Positions 43,890 through 54,659 of a DNA stretch of 64,000 nucleotides are shown here, piece by piece (positions within the stretch are counted from its first letter, which is position 1; every line of letters starts with the position of its first letter). Made by a program: the position numbers and the translations under genes. The stretch is taken from assembly GCF_029867415.1 (NCBI RefSeq), contig NC_081183.1, positions 112,691,061-112,755,060 of the forward strand, read 5' to 3'. The notes beneath the pieces were generated by a model, which ran no database searches, was not told the DNA's origin, and was given only the letters and a program-made list of their open reading frames with translations. The DNA is from Vicia villosa (taxonomy: Eukaryota; Streptophyta; Magnoliopsida; Fabales; Fabaceae).

Positions 43890-45098
43890 TGTTAGAACAA
43901 GATTTGTTCTGATCAATATTCTTAGTTTTGATGATAACAAGGATATGAATTTTGTATAAGATAATATGGTACTCTAATACACTGCAATTTCCCTTTCAGG
44001 AAATATATAAAGAGTATGCACAAATCAGCGCTCAGAAGCTTTGACTCAGAAGGTTCAGCATGCAACATCAGAACATGGTCTGGCAAGACATCAGAAGATG
44101 GTCAAGGAGAATCAGAACATGGGTCTATGGAAGCATCAGAAGAACTTGAGATCAGAAGCCGAAGCACTGAGGTTCTCATGGTATCACGCTCAGAAGCACT
44201 TCAAGGTCAGAAGACAAGAAGATGCTGTGCACCAAGCTATTTGACTCTGATGATACTCAAACGTTGTTTACACAAACATCAGATCAGAAGCAAGTAAAAG
44301 ATGGCAGGCTACGCTGACTGACAAAAGGAACGTTAGAAGCTATTAAAGGCAACGTCAGTAGACACAGCGTAAACAAGGCTCGAGGTAGTTAACAAAAGAG
44401 TGAAACATTAAATGCAATGCTGTACGGATTACGCAAAGCATTAAATGCTCCCAACGGTCATCTTCTCAAGTGCCTATATATATGAAGTTCTGATGAGAAG
44501 TAAGGTTACGAGTTCTGAGGAACTCTAATACAAACATGCTGAAACGTTGTTCAAATCAAAGCTCTCAAACTTCATCATCATCAAGCTCACTACATTGCTG
44601 TTGTAATATATTAGTGAGATTAAGCTTAAACTTTAAGAGAAATATCACTGTTGTGATTATAGCTTTTCAGAAGCATTGTAATACTCTTAGAATTTGATTA
44701 CATTAAGTTGTAAGAACTAGAGTGATCAGGTTTGATCAGGATACTCTAGGAAGTCTTAGCTTGTGTCTAAGCAGGTTGTAACTAGAGTGATCACGTGGTG
44801 ATCAGGATACTCTAGAAAGTCTTAGCTTGTGTCTAAGCGGTTGTTCCTAGAGTGATCAGGTTGTGATCAGAAGACTCTAGAAGACTTAGTCATGGGCTAA
44901 GTGGAAAACCATTGTAATCTTGTGAGATTAGTGGATTAAATCCTCGGTTGAGGTAAATCACCTTGTCAGGGGTGGATTGGAGTAGTTTTGTTAACAACGA
45001 ACCAGGATAAAAATAACTGTGCAAATTGTTTTTATCTTACAAGTTTTTTAAACTACACTTATTCAAACACCCCTTTCTAAGTGTTTTTCTATCCTTCA
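43890..45098 (+). repeat. Cop-C 3' LTR (1209 bp)
   Basis: Same length and termini as the 5' LTR, with about thirty single-base differences. The U5 triplicated hairpin units run 44717-44902. Followed by the TCTTG duplication. Confidence 0.97.
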
Positions 45099-46348
45099 TC
45101 TTGATCCTAGACCAAAAGAATTCAACATCATTGGAACCAAGTGGGTCTTCAGAAACAAGTTAAGCGAAAAAGGAGAAGTTGTAAGAAACAAAGCAAGACT
45201 GGTTGCTCAGGGCTATAGTCAGCAAGAAGGGATTGACTGTACAGAAACCTTTGCACCAGTGGCCAGGTTAGAATCTATTCGCTTATTGATTTCTTTTGCT
45301 ACTCAACATAACATCACTCTATATTAGATGGATGTTAAAAGTGCCTTCTTAAATGGTTATATAGAAGAAGAAGTTTATGTCCACGAACCTCCTGGTTTTG
45401 AAGACTCTAAGTCTGCAGAACATGTTTTCAAATTAAAGAAATCATTGTATGGATTGAAGCAAGCTCCTAGAGCTTGGTTTGAAAGATTAAGTTCTTTCCT
45501 TCTGAACAATGGTTTCACTAGAGGACAAGTGGATACTACTCTCTTCTGTAAAACCTTTAAGAAAGATATTTTAATTTGTCAAATTTATGTTGATGATATT
45601 ATCTTTGGAACCTCTAATGCTACACTTGGAAAGTAGATCGCTAAGTCTATGCAGGCTAAGTTCGAGATGAGCATGATGGGAGAACTCAAGTACTTTCTTG
45701 GGATTCAAATCAATCAAACTTCTGATGGAACATATGTTCATCAAACGAAGTATGTGAAAGAACTTATGAAGAAGTTTAATCTTTCTGAAAGCAAAGAAGC
45801 CAAAACTCCTATGCATCCAACGTGTGTCCTAGGTAAGGATGAGGTAAGTAAGAAGGTAGAGAATCTCACTTAACAACTGTTAAGAGAATTATGAGGTATC
45901 TGAAAGGTACTACTAATGGTTGTTTAGTCTACAGAAGATCTGAAGAATACAACTTAGTAGGATATTGTGATGCTGATTACGCTGGAAGTCACCTGATCTC
46001 CTAGTACAGCAAGAAGCAGGCTACCATTGTTGATGCTGCTGGTTGTAGCATACAGATGCTCTGGATGAAGATCAGTTAGAAGATTATGAGATTTATGAGA
46101 GTAACATTCCTATCTTATGTGATAATACTTCTGCTATATGTTTATCTAAGAATCCAATCTTACATTCCAAAGCTAAACATATTGAGATTAAACATCATTT
46201 CATGAGGGACTATGTTCAGAAGGGTGTTCTTTCTTTAAACTTTGTGGATACAGACCATCAATGGGCTGATATCTTTACAAAACCCCTTGCTGAAGATAGG
46301 TTTAAGTTCATTTTGAAGAATATCAGTATGGATTTATGCCTAGAATGA
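45099..46348 (+). pseudogene. Cop-B pol, second block: RT and degraded RNase H
   Basis: Resumes at [14 protein letters not shown], then [11 protein letters not shown] and YVDDIIFG (about 45590). A TAG at 45325-45327 (Gln codon) and another at about 45634-45636 break it. At about 45857 a deletion joins SKKV to SHLTTVKRI, removing some 50 codons of the RT-RNase H connection. RNase H is then patchy: CDADYAG jumps to SHLIS, the acidic TEAEY motif is lost, and the end (CDNTSAICLSKNP, ADIFTKPLAEDRFK) is well kept. Clearly inactive. Confidence 0.93.
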
Positions 46349-46842
46349 GAAGATGAGAAGTTTTGACATATGGATTAGTTCTGAAATGGTTTTGTTTTAT
46401 CTTCTTATAAGAAGTTCTGATGTTGATGAATACGAAGTTCTGATTCTGTTTTTACTAACGTTTCATTATCTAAGTTGATTCAGAACATCTTTTAAAGCAA
46501 AACAACCGTCACCAACTTTCCAGAAGATGAACACGTGTTCACTCTATTTGGACAAGTACGCGTGTAGTTAAGGAGACGCCGCCCCAGGTAACTGTGCAAA
46601 TCTTTTCAAATATTACGTTAACTTTCCTAACGTCATTTCTCAATAAATGCATTTGATTCCATGTTTTTCTGTAATCATGATCATTCAAACAGATGTTGCA
46701 TTTCATTTCAAATCCGTCTCTATATAAACTCATCTTCATATCTCTTCATCTCTTTACATTCTTTCTCTTCATTCATTGTCTCTCTCCCTCCTTCGTTCTT
46801 TTGCATAAACCCTAGTTCTAAACCAAATCTCAGAGTGTCTTC
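46349..46842 (+). other. Cop-B spacer upstream of the env-like ORF
   Basis: Non-coding, homologous to 39790-40163 of Cop-C, ending in a CT-rich stretch and AAACCCTAGTTC before the ATG. Confidence 0.6.
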
Positions 46843-47621
46843 ATGCTTTCATCTTCAAGTGCTCAACAAAAAATGTCTTCATCACATCTTGTTCAACGCA
46901 AATATGGCTACGCTCCATTGAAGACCTGTTCTATTCCATCAAATGAACTGGAAGTTCTCTGTGAAACAATGGTTGATTTTGAAAATCTGTGGGAACATGA
47001 TTTCAAAACAAAGGCTGCAATGCTGGCACAAGTATGGTCGAACTACTTTGAAAGACTGGTTGGACCAGTTTATCCTCTTTTGGTTAAGGAGTTATGGGTT
47101 CATGCAACGGTTACTCCAACTACTATCATCTCCTTCGTGTTAGGGCATGAAGTTGTGGTAACTGAGAAGATGATTAGGAAGCTGTATAGTCTTGATGATT
47201 CTGAAGGAGTCACAGGTGCTCTTCCTGGTAGGGTTGATTGGGAAACAATTGATAAAGAAGGGTCTACTACTTCTGGATCTGCGTCTCATCAAACTACTTC
47301 GTTGAAGCTGTTCTACAGAGTTTGGGCTAAGATTATTCCAGGATCTCTTTATCATAGAAAGCGATCTCTTGCCTCTACATACGTAAATCAGGATCAGAAG
47401 TATGTTCTTTTCTGCATTGGAAAAGGTACCGAGGTTAATCTCTCAAGCATTCTATTTCAACATTTGAAGACAAATATTGAAGAATCACGAGATGAAGAAT
47501 GCAAGAAGTTTCCAAATTTCAACAAGAACACCATTCCTCTTGCCAGAATGATTTCAGACATTCTGATAGAAAGTGACTAGTTGGACCTTATGAGAACTGT
47601 TTGTACGCCCAAGTTCTTAAC
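46843..47621 (+). pseudogene. Cop-B env-like ORF, 5' part
   Basis: ATG at 46843; 245 codons open to a TAG at 47578-47580, readable to 47621. It carries the conserved N-terminal domain (NELEVLCETMVDF, HATVTPTTIISFVLGHEV, KFPNFNKNTIPLARMISDIL). It is clearly diverged from the Cop-C protein in the stretch after PGRV. It stops at 47622 where the Ogre-E LTR begins, so the basic, Pro-rich and coiled-coil parts are missing. Confidence 0.88.
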
Positions 47622-49896
47622 TGTCTGTGGACCTCCGTTTTTATCTCGGGCCATACCTCTGTTCGGGAGAGATACGTGAACTGACTCTTTTTTATCGCTT
47701 AATGCTTTCGCATTTTTGAAAATTCACAGAGTCGCCACCGACCTTTTATTTTATCCAATTAAGGAAAGGTTTATAAAAGAAACAGAAAAAAGACCTTTAA
47801 GAAATTCTGGGTAAGGGGGTAGGTTATACAAAGGGAAGGTGTTAGCACCCTTTGTATCCATGGTTATCCATGGGCTCTTAAGTTTGCTTAGCTCACTTGT
47901 TTTTCGATTACTTTTCAATTGCTTTAGAATGCTCATATGTGGTTTCAAATACCTTTGTAAATTGAATTTTGTAATGATCCGTGTGCGGATGTATACAAAA
48001 TGCTTGTTTATCTTTCGAAAGATGTTTTGAAAAGAACGTTAACTTTGTAATGATCCGTGTTTGGATGTATACAAAGTATTGTCTTTTTGGAAAGTTTTGT
48101 TTTGAAAAACAACAGTGTATGAGAATTTTTTTTGTTTTGATTTGAGCAAGCAAACTAGGAGGTCTACCCTGAGTTGTAAGGTCTTTATCCTTATTTCCTT
48201 TAAAAATCTATCCTTTCACCGGATATAAACAAAAGGTTCGATTTTGTACTCAAAACAGTGGAATTTTGACTTTGATTTTGAAAAGAATGAGAAGGGATTA
48301 CCTTAAGAGGTGCAAGTGTGATTGTGATTGGATTCAGATATTTTATCTTTGAAGTTAGTGATCTAACGGTTCAATTTTATCTTTGACATACACGCAGTTT
48401 ATATTTGCTGGAAATTAAAATGCGGAAATGTAAAGTGCGGAAAGTAAATCTACGCTATTACATCGATTGTGCAGGAAATGTAAACTAGCCTATTTACATG
48501 AATTTGACATCCTATACATTTATCTAGGAATTGAAATTGCAAGAAAAATAAAAGGCATGTTTTTGGATTTTTTATGATTGATTTTAATTATAATTAATGC
48601 ATGATTAATTAAATTAAAATGAAGAAAAAAGATGAAAATAGATTTAAACCTAGAAATTGAGTTTAAAATATGTACAAAATATTTGTCAATTAATTTTAAA
48701 ACAAAACTAATTTTTTTGGGATTTTTGAAATTGATTTGAAATTGATTAAGCTAATTAATACATAATTATACAAATAATTATACAAATAACTAAAACTTAA
48801 AGAGAAAATTATTCAAAATATGTAAAAAATTAGTTTATAATATATAAACAATATTTAACATGAAGAACAATTTTTTTTATGATTTTTTTGATTGGTTAGA
48901 ATAATTAAAAAGCAAATATATAAATATATACTAATAAATTATGCAAAATATTGAAATTTTGAAGAAAAATAAAATATTTTTATTTCAGAAAATAATATAT
49001 TATTTTAGAAGTCTAAAAATATTTTTTGTGCATTTTTTGGATTTTTGAAACTATTTTTAATTAATTTTACAAAGAAAATTAAAATAAAATAGAAAATAAA
49101 AGGATACTGATCAGGTGTGGTTGGATTGAGAGTCTATATCATGGGCTAGCGTGTCTGGTACGCAGGATGAGCTGGCAAGTGGATCAGAAGGTGATTAAAT
49201 TGAGACACATGGCAAAAGCGTGGACTGCAAAGCACAGGATCAAAAGTTATTTTAAAAAAAAACGCGCGCGCCCTGGCCAATAGGAAGGGGCCACGCATCA
49301 TCTTCTTCATCAGAACCACCCTTTTACACCCTGCGTTTGCAGGTGGTGTAAAAGCTCCCACCTATTACACCTGCAAAAAATAGCGAATACAAGTAAAACG
49401 TGATATAAATCTGGCGCGATGCCATGGTTGAATTCGTCTGGTCCATACGAATTCAATGGGACATGTTTGAACTTGTAATTTTGCCTAATTTGGAAAGCCC
49501 TAATTTTGAGATGAAGAACCCTAAAATGGTAGTTTCGTGTATACGTGTTCAAACTTCAATTAAGTTTCCAGAAATGATCTACACATCAAACCAAACTCAA
49601 ATATATGTCTACATCTTGTTAAGCATGCGTGAATAACCAGATACGAGTTGATTTAGGTTCGAACAAATTATGACCTGTATAGCTCGATTTAGTGAGCTTC
49701 AAGGCTTGCAATTGATTGGGATACGTTTATTGATGTTCAAGGATGATGTTTGAATGCTTAGTTTGAACTGAAACTAGTTAGAAACTAAAATTCGAATTTT
49801 GAATTTCTTTCAAAAAGTTCCAAGTGGTTACAAGTGTGTTATGAGCAAGGCTTTGTTTCTGAACTTGTCTCCCTATATTACTGAAGTATTGTAGTC

Positions 49897-49904
49897 TATT
49901 TATA
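49897..49904 (-). promoter_or_regulatory. Likely genomic TATA box of the Ogre-E LTR
   Basis: TATAAATA followed by GACTACAATACTTC on the minus strand, about 2.4 kb from the LTR start. Subtracting the roughly 1.2 kb of extra sequence gives a distance like those in Ogre-D and Ogre-H. Confidence 0.55.
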
Positions 49905-51510
49905 AGCATTGAGGTGCTTAAAATCTAAGCTAGAAAGCAATAAGTGCTTTTGCTAGAATCTTGACTTTTTCCACATATGTAGCTTGGCATTTAAGCCACT
50001 ATGGCTTGATTTTCTTCTCTCCCTCTGCTGTACTTTGCCTTGAGACAGAGTTGAATGAGTCATATTGATGAGTCATGCTTGGAATTCAAGCTATCCATTA
50101 TCCTTTCATTTTTCCTTTTAATTTAATCTTAAAAATAAGAAAAAATCAAGCAAAAATGGATGAAAAATGTTATGGGCTTAGTCTTGGTCGTGGGAGGCCC
50201 ATAATATTATGGAAATGATGTTTGAACCATGAAAACTTGGCCCCTTTTGGAAAAAATGCATTTTTGAGCAATGTTGGTTTTATGCATTTTCCAAAATTTA
50301 GCCAACTTCAACAAGGTGTAAATCCCTCAATTTTTGTCATATGAAGGAGATCTTGCACTTTTTGGAAACCTCAATGAGTCCTCTAACCAATGCCTTTGGT
50401 CTCATGTCAAAATGATTTTTGATGCTCCTTGTGTGTCCTTTTGAAAAAAGTGTCTTTTTGTTGACTTTGAAAATGACCTGTAATGTCTTTGATCATATTT
50501 TTCAAATGGTGAATCCAATGACCATGGGATCAATGGCATTTGAAAGATAATTGAATTTCCTTCAAAATTAGCTTTGGTTTGAATTTTTTGGATGAAGGAT
50601 TAGAGAGTTATGACCAGTCAAAGTTGAGTTGACTTTTCAGGTAAAAACCCTAATTTTGAATCTTAGGGTTTTGTTGATTTTTGATCTTTCCTTGATGAAT
50701 TATGATCATCCAATGATCAAATGATGAATCCTTTGACAAAATATGGATTTTGACAAAAAATTTCATTTTTGACTGTCTGTTGACTTTTTGGTCAAACGGG
50801 TCGTCTGTTGACTGTTTGAGCTGCTGACGGTGCGTCTGAGTGAATTGAAGTTTGAAAATTTGTATGATGGTACTTTGAGATGTATGGATGTGCATGAAAT
50901 CCATTTGAGGTCTCAAAAACTTGTTTCTCCTGTAAAAACAAGAAAACCCTAGTCAGGTACTGTTTATGTAGGAGACAGTTAAACGTACCTGATTTTTGTG
51001 CAGTGTTGAGTCTCTGCTAATCGCGTGATATTCAGAAGACTTCTAGAACAAAAATCTTGGAATTTTGAATTGTGAAAGATTGATTTGATTGATGGTACAA
51101 AACACTGAGAATTGTACTGCCAGCAGTTTGGCTGTCAACTGACCGTTCAGGTATTGACGTAGCAGTTAGAGTGAAAAATCAACAGTCAAAGTTAATTTTC
51201 TTTTTTGTTGTTTTTGTTTTTGTTTTATGTGAAAAATGAAAGTCTATTTACATGACTTGTTAAAAAACACAGACATAATAAATAACTAATATTTACTGTA
51301 TGCGGGCAAAATTACCGATAATAACCCTGAAAATCATTTAATGCACAGAAAAATGCATATTTGACTGGCAGAAAACACATAAAATATTATCTGAGTAATT
51401 AAGCAATATTATGACAAATAGTACAATATTTAATACTGACAGTATAAATATTACATACTATATTGAACAGTACGACGAATAAACGGTACATTTAAGAAAT
51501 ACGGCAAATT

Positions 51511-51678
51511 TTAAGAATGACGATTGATAACCCATGCTACAAATAGTAACATGTAGATGATTGGGAGCATAAGCATCCCAGGTCCACAGTGTTCCGGGCT
51601 ATGTAGACAGAAGAAAGACATGATCACCGTAGCAATGGTGATGACCATAAGAAAACACGTTTCCCACCGCTTCGCCAT
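51511..51678 (-). CDS. Small hypothetical membrane protein inside the Ogre-E LTR
   Basis: A 55-codon ORF, ATG at 51678 in a good plant context (ACAAAATGGCG), stop TAA at 51511-51513. The predicted peptide starts MAKRWET and has two hydrophobic segments (about residues 8-24, CFLMVITIATVIMSFFC, and 34-51, MLMLPIIYMLLFVAWVI) separated by a short loop with SPEHCGPG, and ends NRHS: a helical hairpin with basic ends. Upstream are a TATAAATA box (51771-51778) and a CT-rich leader, spacing as in real plant genes. The same frame is open upstream to 51966, but the downstream ATG suits the TATA better. Not recognised; no similar ORF is seen in the Ogre-D or Ogre-H LTRs. It could be a captured host gene, or chance in a CT-rich region. 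Confidence 0.5.
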   Translation of the reverse strand: MAKRWETCFLMVITIATVIMSFFCLHSPEHCGPGMLMLPIIYMLLFVAWVINRHS

Positions 51679-51770
51679 TTTGTCGGGAAAGAAGAAAGGA
51701 TGGATTATGAAGTAGAAATTTGAGAGATGAATTAGAATTTGATGTGAGATTTTTATGAAAAAATGAGAGG

Positions 51771-51778
51771 TATTTATA
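51771..51778 (-). promoter_or_regulatory. TATA box ahead of the small ORF in the Ogre-E LTR
   Basis: TATAAATA in CTCTATAAATACCTC on the minus strand, 93-100 nt upstream of the ATG at 51678. A second TATA in this LTR besides the genomic one at 49897. Confidence 0.55.
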
Positions 51779-52293
51779 GAGTGGAAAGAAGGATAGAGAC
51801 GTTGGGGAATGATGTGATTCCGTACAAAAGGAAATTTTGAGTGGAAGTAAGATTTGAAAGAAAGTGGAGATAGTGTTGGGAAAAAGAGAGATTTGATTTT
51901 TGAAAAAGAGATTTGAAAAGATTTTTGAAAATAATGGAATATAGTACAAAAATTAGTGGGAAACAAAAGATAATAATAATCTACTTGTTACCAGTACAGT
52001 CTGAGTTTCCTGATTCTGCGCCTGCAAAAAGATTTAACTCTGTACCAATTGTGTCAGTACTGTTTATCTGTAAATAAATAAATAGCATGTGTGAAGTAAT
52101 AAACAGCATTTGGCGTTTGCGTAAGAATAAATTCAACTGCAAGCCAAATTACTGTATAAGAAAAATTCTAAAAACTAAGTATTTCATATGTCAGGATATT
52201 TGTTGAAATAAAAATCCATGATTATATGAGACTCTTAATTTTCAGATTTGAGTTTTCTTGAAAAAAGATGCGGGCAAATTTTGGGGTATAACA

Positions 52294-52306
52294 GTTGCCC
52301 CTATTC
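52294..52306 (-). other. Ogre-E polypurine tract
   Basis: GAATAGGGGCAAC on the minus strand directly before the LTR; compare GAACAGGGGCAGC in Ogre-D and AAATAGGGGCATC in Ogre-H. Confidence 0.85.
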
Positions 52307-52569
52307 AATCTTCTTAAACCTGAAGAGATTGTCTGAAATCTGAAGGTAGAAGATGATTGAATATTTAGATGCCCTGAAAATTTGCACTTACCTTGATCAG
52401 AAGAGATGTTGGAAGTTGCATTTGAGTGTCGTCTGCGAAATGTTGTTGGCAGATTGAAACATTACCTGAGATGGGCTTTCAGATGCCACCTGGTAAATGG
52501 GTTGATGGTTTGTTCATCAGAATGAATCCATTGATTATATCTTGATGAAGGATTTGAAAGTCTTTGTGT

Positions 52570-53190
52570 TGACTGTTTCGGAACCGTCCAAGGTTACCGC
52601 TTTAAGTCTTGGAAGATAATCGTTACGGAACTTGTCCAAAGTTTTTCCGATTTAGATTTTGGAAGTTGATCATTGTGGAACCGTTTGAGGTATCGCTTTA
52701 GATCTGCAATGTTAGATCGTTCTGGAACCGTCTGAGGTATCGCTTTAGATCTGCAATGTTAGATCGTTTTGGAACCGTCTGAGGTATCGCTTTAGATCTG
52801 TGATGCTAGATCGTTTTGGAACCGTCTGAGGTATCGCTTTAGATCTGTGATGCTAGATCGTTTTGGAACCGTCTGAGGTATCGCTTTAGATCTTTGATGC
52901 TAGATCGTTCTGGAACCGTCTGAGGTATCGCTTTAGATCTGTGATGCTAGATCGTTCTGGAACCGTATGAGGTATCGCTTTAGATCTTTGATGTTAGATC
53001 GTTTTGGAACCGTCTGAGGTATCGACTTTGATCTGTGATGCTAGATCGTTCTGGAACCGTCTGAGGTATCAACTTTAGATCTGCAATGTTAGATCGTTCT
53101 GGAACCGTCTGAGGTATCAACTTAGATCTGCAATGTTAGATCGTTCTGGAACCGTCTGAGGTATCAACTTTGATCTGTGATGCTTGTTTT
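52570..53190 (-). repeat. Ogre-E 3'UTR tandem array (47-bp unit, about 13 copies)
   Basis: Unit as read on the plus strand: GATCGTTCTGGAACCGTCTG, AGGTATCGCTTTAGATCTG, then TGATGCTA or CAATGTTA. Central copies are nearly identical, edges diverged. Each unit has an inverted repeat GATCT/AGATC. Shares words with Ogre-D array 2. Confidence 0.95.
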
Positions 53191-54459
53191 TGAGTTGATA
53201 AGTGATCAGAATGAATCTTCAGCTTGATTATATCTGAGAGAACCGTTCATGGAATTCAGGTGAACACTGCATGTGATTGAGAACATCTTTGTTGAAGATA
53301 TCCGTCTACCTGAAAAATCAAGTTAGTGATATGCAATGTTTATGATGCATGTAAATGTGAGATATTCCCGAAGAAATATGCATGTGATGTTGTGTATGAA
53401 TATGCGTATGAATATGCGCATGATGCATGATGTATGAATATGAATATGTGATGTATGAATGTGAGATGTCAAGCTTCTATTTGGGAAAATAAATTTCCGC
53501 CAGTCATTTGGATATGACTATATTGTGATCGTTGATGATCTTTTGTCTTGTTTGAGTACCCTCGGCTGGGGAAATTCTTTGAGAACCCTGGTACTCTGTT
53601 GAAGGATCTTTGACTATCACTAGGGAATGAAAGGTAGCTGGAAGTTCTGATGCCCTTTCAAATGGGAATGAGGAAGATGCATAATCCTCCGATGCACTAT
53701 CTGACCAAGTCCGGGTGCGGGGATCACACCTTCTGAAGATAGTAATCTGGAACAACCCTGCTGGGGGATAAGACTTCTTTTGAAGAGAAAATCTTTTTGA
53801 GGAATTTGCTGAGAAACGCGTTTCTCTTGGGGATTTTCTTCTGATGGGATGATGTCCAGATAATTGGGACATTTCCTGAATGCTATTCCTGTTTTTCCTG
53901 GTAAACATCAATCATATTCAAATGCACATGTTCATTCAAAATTATCATTGGGACGTTTACGTATTTAAAACAGAAAAAAGTGAAAATAGTGATTTTTGAG
54001 CCTAAGCTGCATTGATTTTTGAAAAAGAGCCATGATAGGCTGGTTAGCAAAGGGAGACAACAATCCTAGAAGTAGGAAATTGTCAGAAAGTTTTGGAAAA
54101 TATTTATAAAGATAAATAGCTATGTGAAAACAATCCAGTCAAGTTTCAATTCTGCTATTGCCAATCTGTCTTCGAGCATCTCATCCCTCACTTGTTGGAA
54201 GAAAGTGATTGGACTGATCGGTGTCTTTGAGGTGTTGAATCTTGATGGTGAGTAGGCAGCTGAACGGAACACAGTTGTATGCTTCATTCCCTAACTTTTG
54301 CCTAGGCTGCCCTTTCAGGTTTTCAGCCTACCGGGATAGTATTTGTTTAGTCTCTAACATTGCCTGGACCGCCCTTTCGGGTTTTCAATCCACCGAGACG
54401 CTCATTTTTTGCCTAAGTTGCCCTTTCAGGTTTTCAACTTAGCGAGCTGTTTTTTCTTT
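53191..54459 (-). other. Ogre-E 3'UTR, remainder, with three post-pol hairpins
   Basis: Non-coding. At 54303-54442 it holds three hairpins with AAAACC(C/T)GAAAGGG centres that match those after the Ogre-H pol stop. Between 53350 and 53480 there are short ATGTGATGTATGAATATG-type repeats. Nothing else recognised. Confidence 0.75.
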
Positions 54460-54558
54460 TTAAGCGAAGTATTTTTTGACTATGTCAGCATTCACCGGGT
54501 GTGGGAAATCCTCACCATCCATGGTGGTAAGCAACATGGCGCCGCCGGAGAATATTTT
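54460..54558 (-). pseudogene. Ogre-E pol, C-terminal end only (cut by assembly gap)
   Basis: Minus-strand frame of 32 codons plus TAA, containing FSGGAMLLTTMDGEDF and VNADIVKKYFA. It matches the last residues of the Ogre-H pol (FSGGALILTTMDGEEF, VNVDAVKKYFA), so it is the integrase C-terminus of an Ogre pol. It is incomplete only because the sequence is interrupted by Ns; whether the gene is intact is unknown. Confidence 0.88.
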
Positions 54559-54559
54559 C

Positions 54560-54659
54560 NNNNNNNNNNNNNNNNNNNNNNNNNNNNNNNNNNNNNNNNN
54601 NNNNNNNNNNNNNNNNNNNNNNNNNNNNNNNNNNNNNNNNNNNNNNNNNNNNNNNNNNN
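54560..54659. other. Assembly gap (100 N)
   Basis: Exactly 100 Ns, a conventional gap of unknown size. It separates two Ogre pol genes in opposite orientations. Confidence 0.99.

Larger units (their letters stand above)
35244..45098 (+). mobile_element. Cop-C: SIRE/Maximus-type copia element lacking RT and RNase H, nested in Cop-B
   Basis: A 9855-bp element with two 1209-bp LTRs, PBS, gag, protease-integrase, a long env-like ORF, 3'UTR tandem array and PPT, flanked by TCTTG. By eye I count roughly thirty differences between the LTRs (2-3 percent), so it is older than Cop-I. pol breaks off at about 39775 and the sequence jumps to the region upstream of the env-like gene, so RT and RNase H are gone. 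It could only have moved with enzymes from another copy, or lost them after insertion. Confidence 0.95.
30594..47621 (+). mobile_element. Cop-B: SIRE/Maximus-type copia element nested in Ogre-D, split by Cop-C and cut by Ogre-E
   Basis: Starts with TGTTAGAAC at 30594 inside the Ogre-D LTR. 5' LTR, PBS, gag and protease-integrase occupy 30594-35243; Cop-C is inserted at 35244-45098 with a TCTTG duplication; RT-RNase H and the start of the env-like gene continue at 45099-47621. The element then stops where the Ogre-E LTR begins; its 3' LTR is not in the window. It has many stops and deletions. Confidence 0.93.
47622..52293 (-). repeat. Ogre-E 3' LTR (about 4.67 kb)
   Basis: In element orientation it starts TGTTATACCCC (52293). 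The CGGTGGCGACTCT and GGTTATACAAAGGGAAGGTGT stretches near the U5 end (47725-47840) align with Ogre-D. A TATAAATA box (minus strand, 49897-49904) is the likely genomic promoter. It is about 1 kb longer than the Ogre-D LTR, because of extra sequence near its start (about 51000-52278) that holds a small ORF. Confidence 0.85.
47622..54559 (-). mobile_element. Ogre-E: Ogre-like gypsy element, 3' portion only
   Basis: Minus-strand element: 3' LTR 47622-52293, PPT, 3'UTR with a tandem array (52294-54459), and the last 33 codons of pol up to the assembly gap. Inserted in the Cop-B env-like gene; the candidate left target duplication is TTAAC (47617-47621). The rest of the element would lie inside the gap. 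The start coordinate is the first TG after the Cop-B homology and could be off by a few bases (47626 also begins TG). Confidence 0.87.

Noticed and set aside
47725..47740. A PBS (TGGCGACTCT on the minus strand) marking an LTR end at 47738
   Set aside because: The same stretch lies inside both Ogre-D LTRs as GTGGC(T/C)ACTCT, and a PPT lies on the other side of the Ogre-E LTR, so this is the 3' LTR and the motif is internal to U5.
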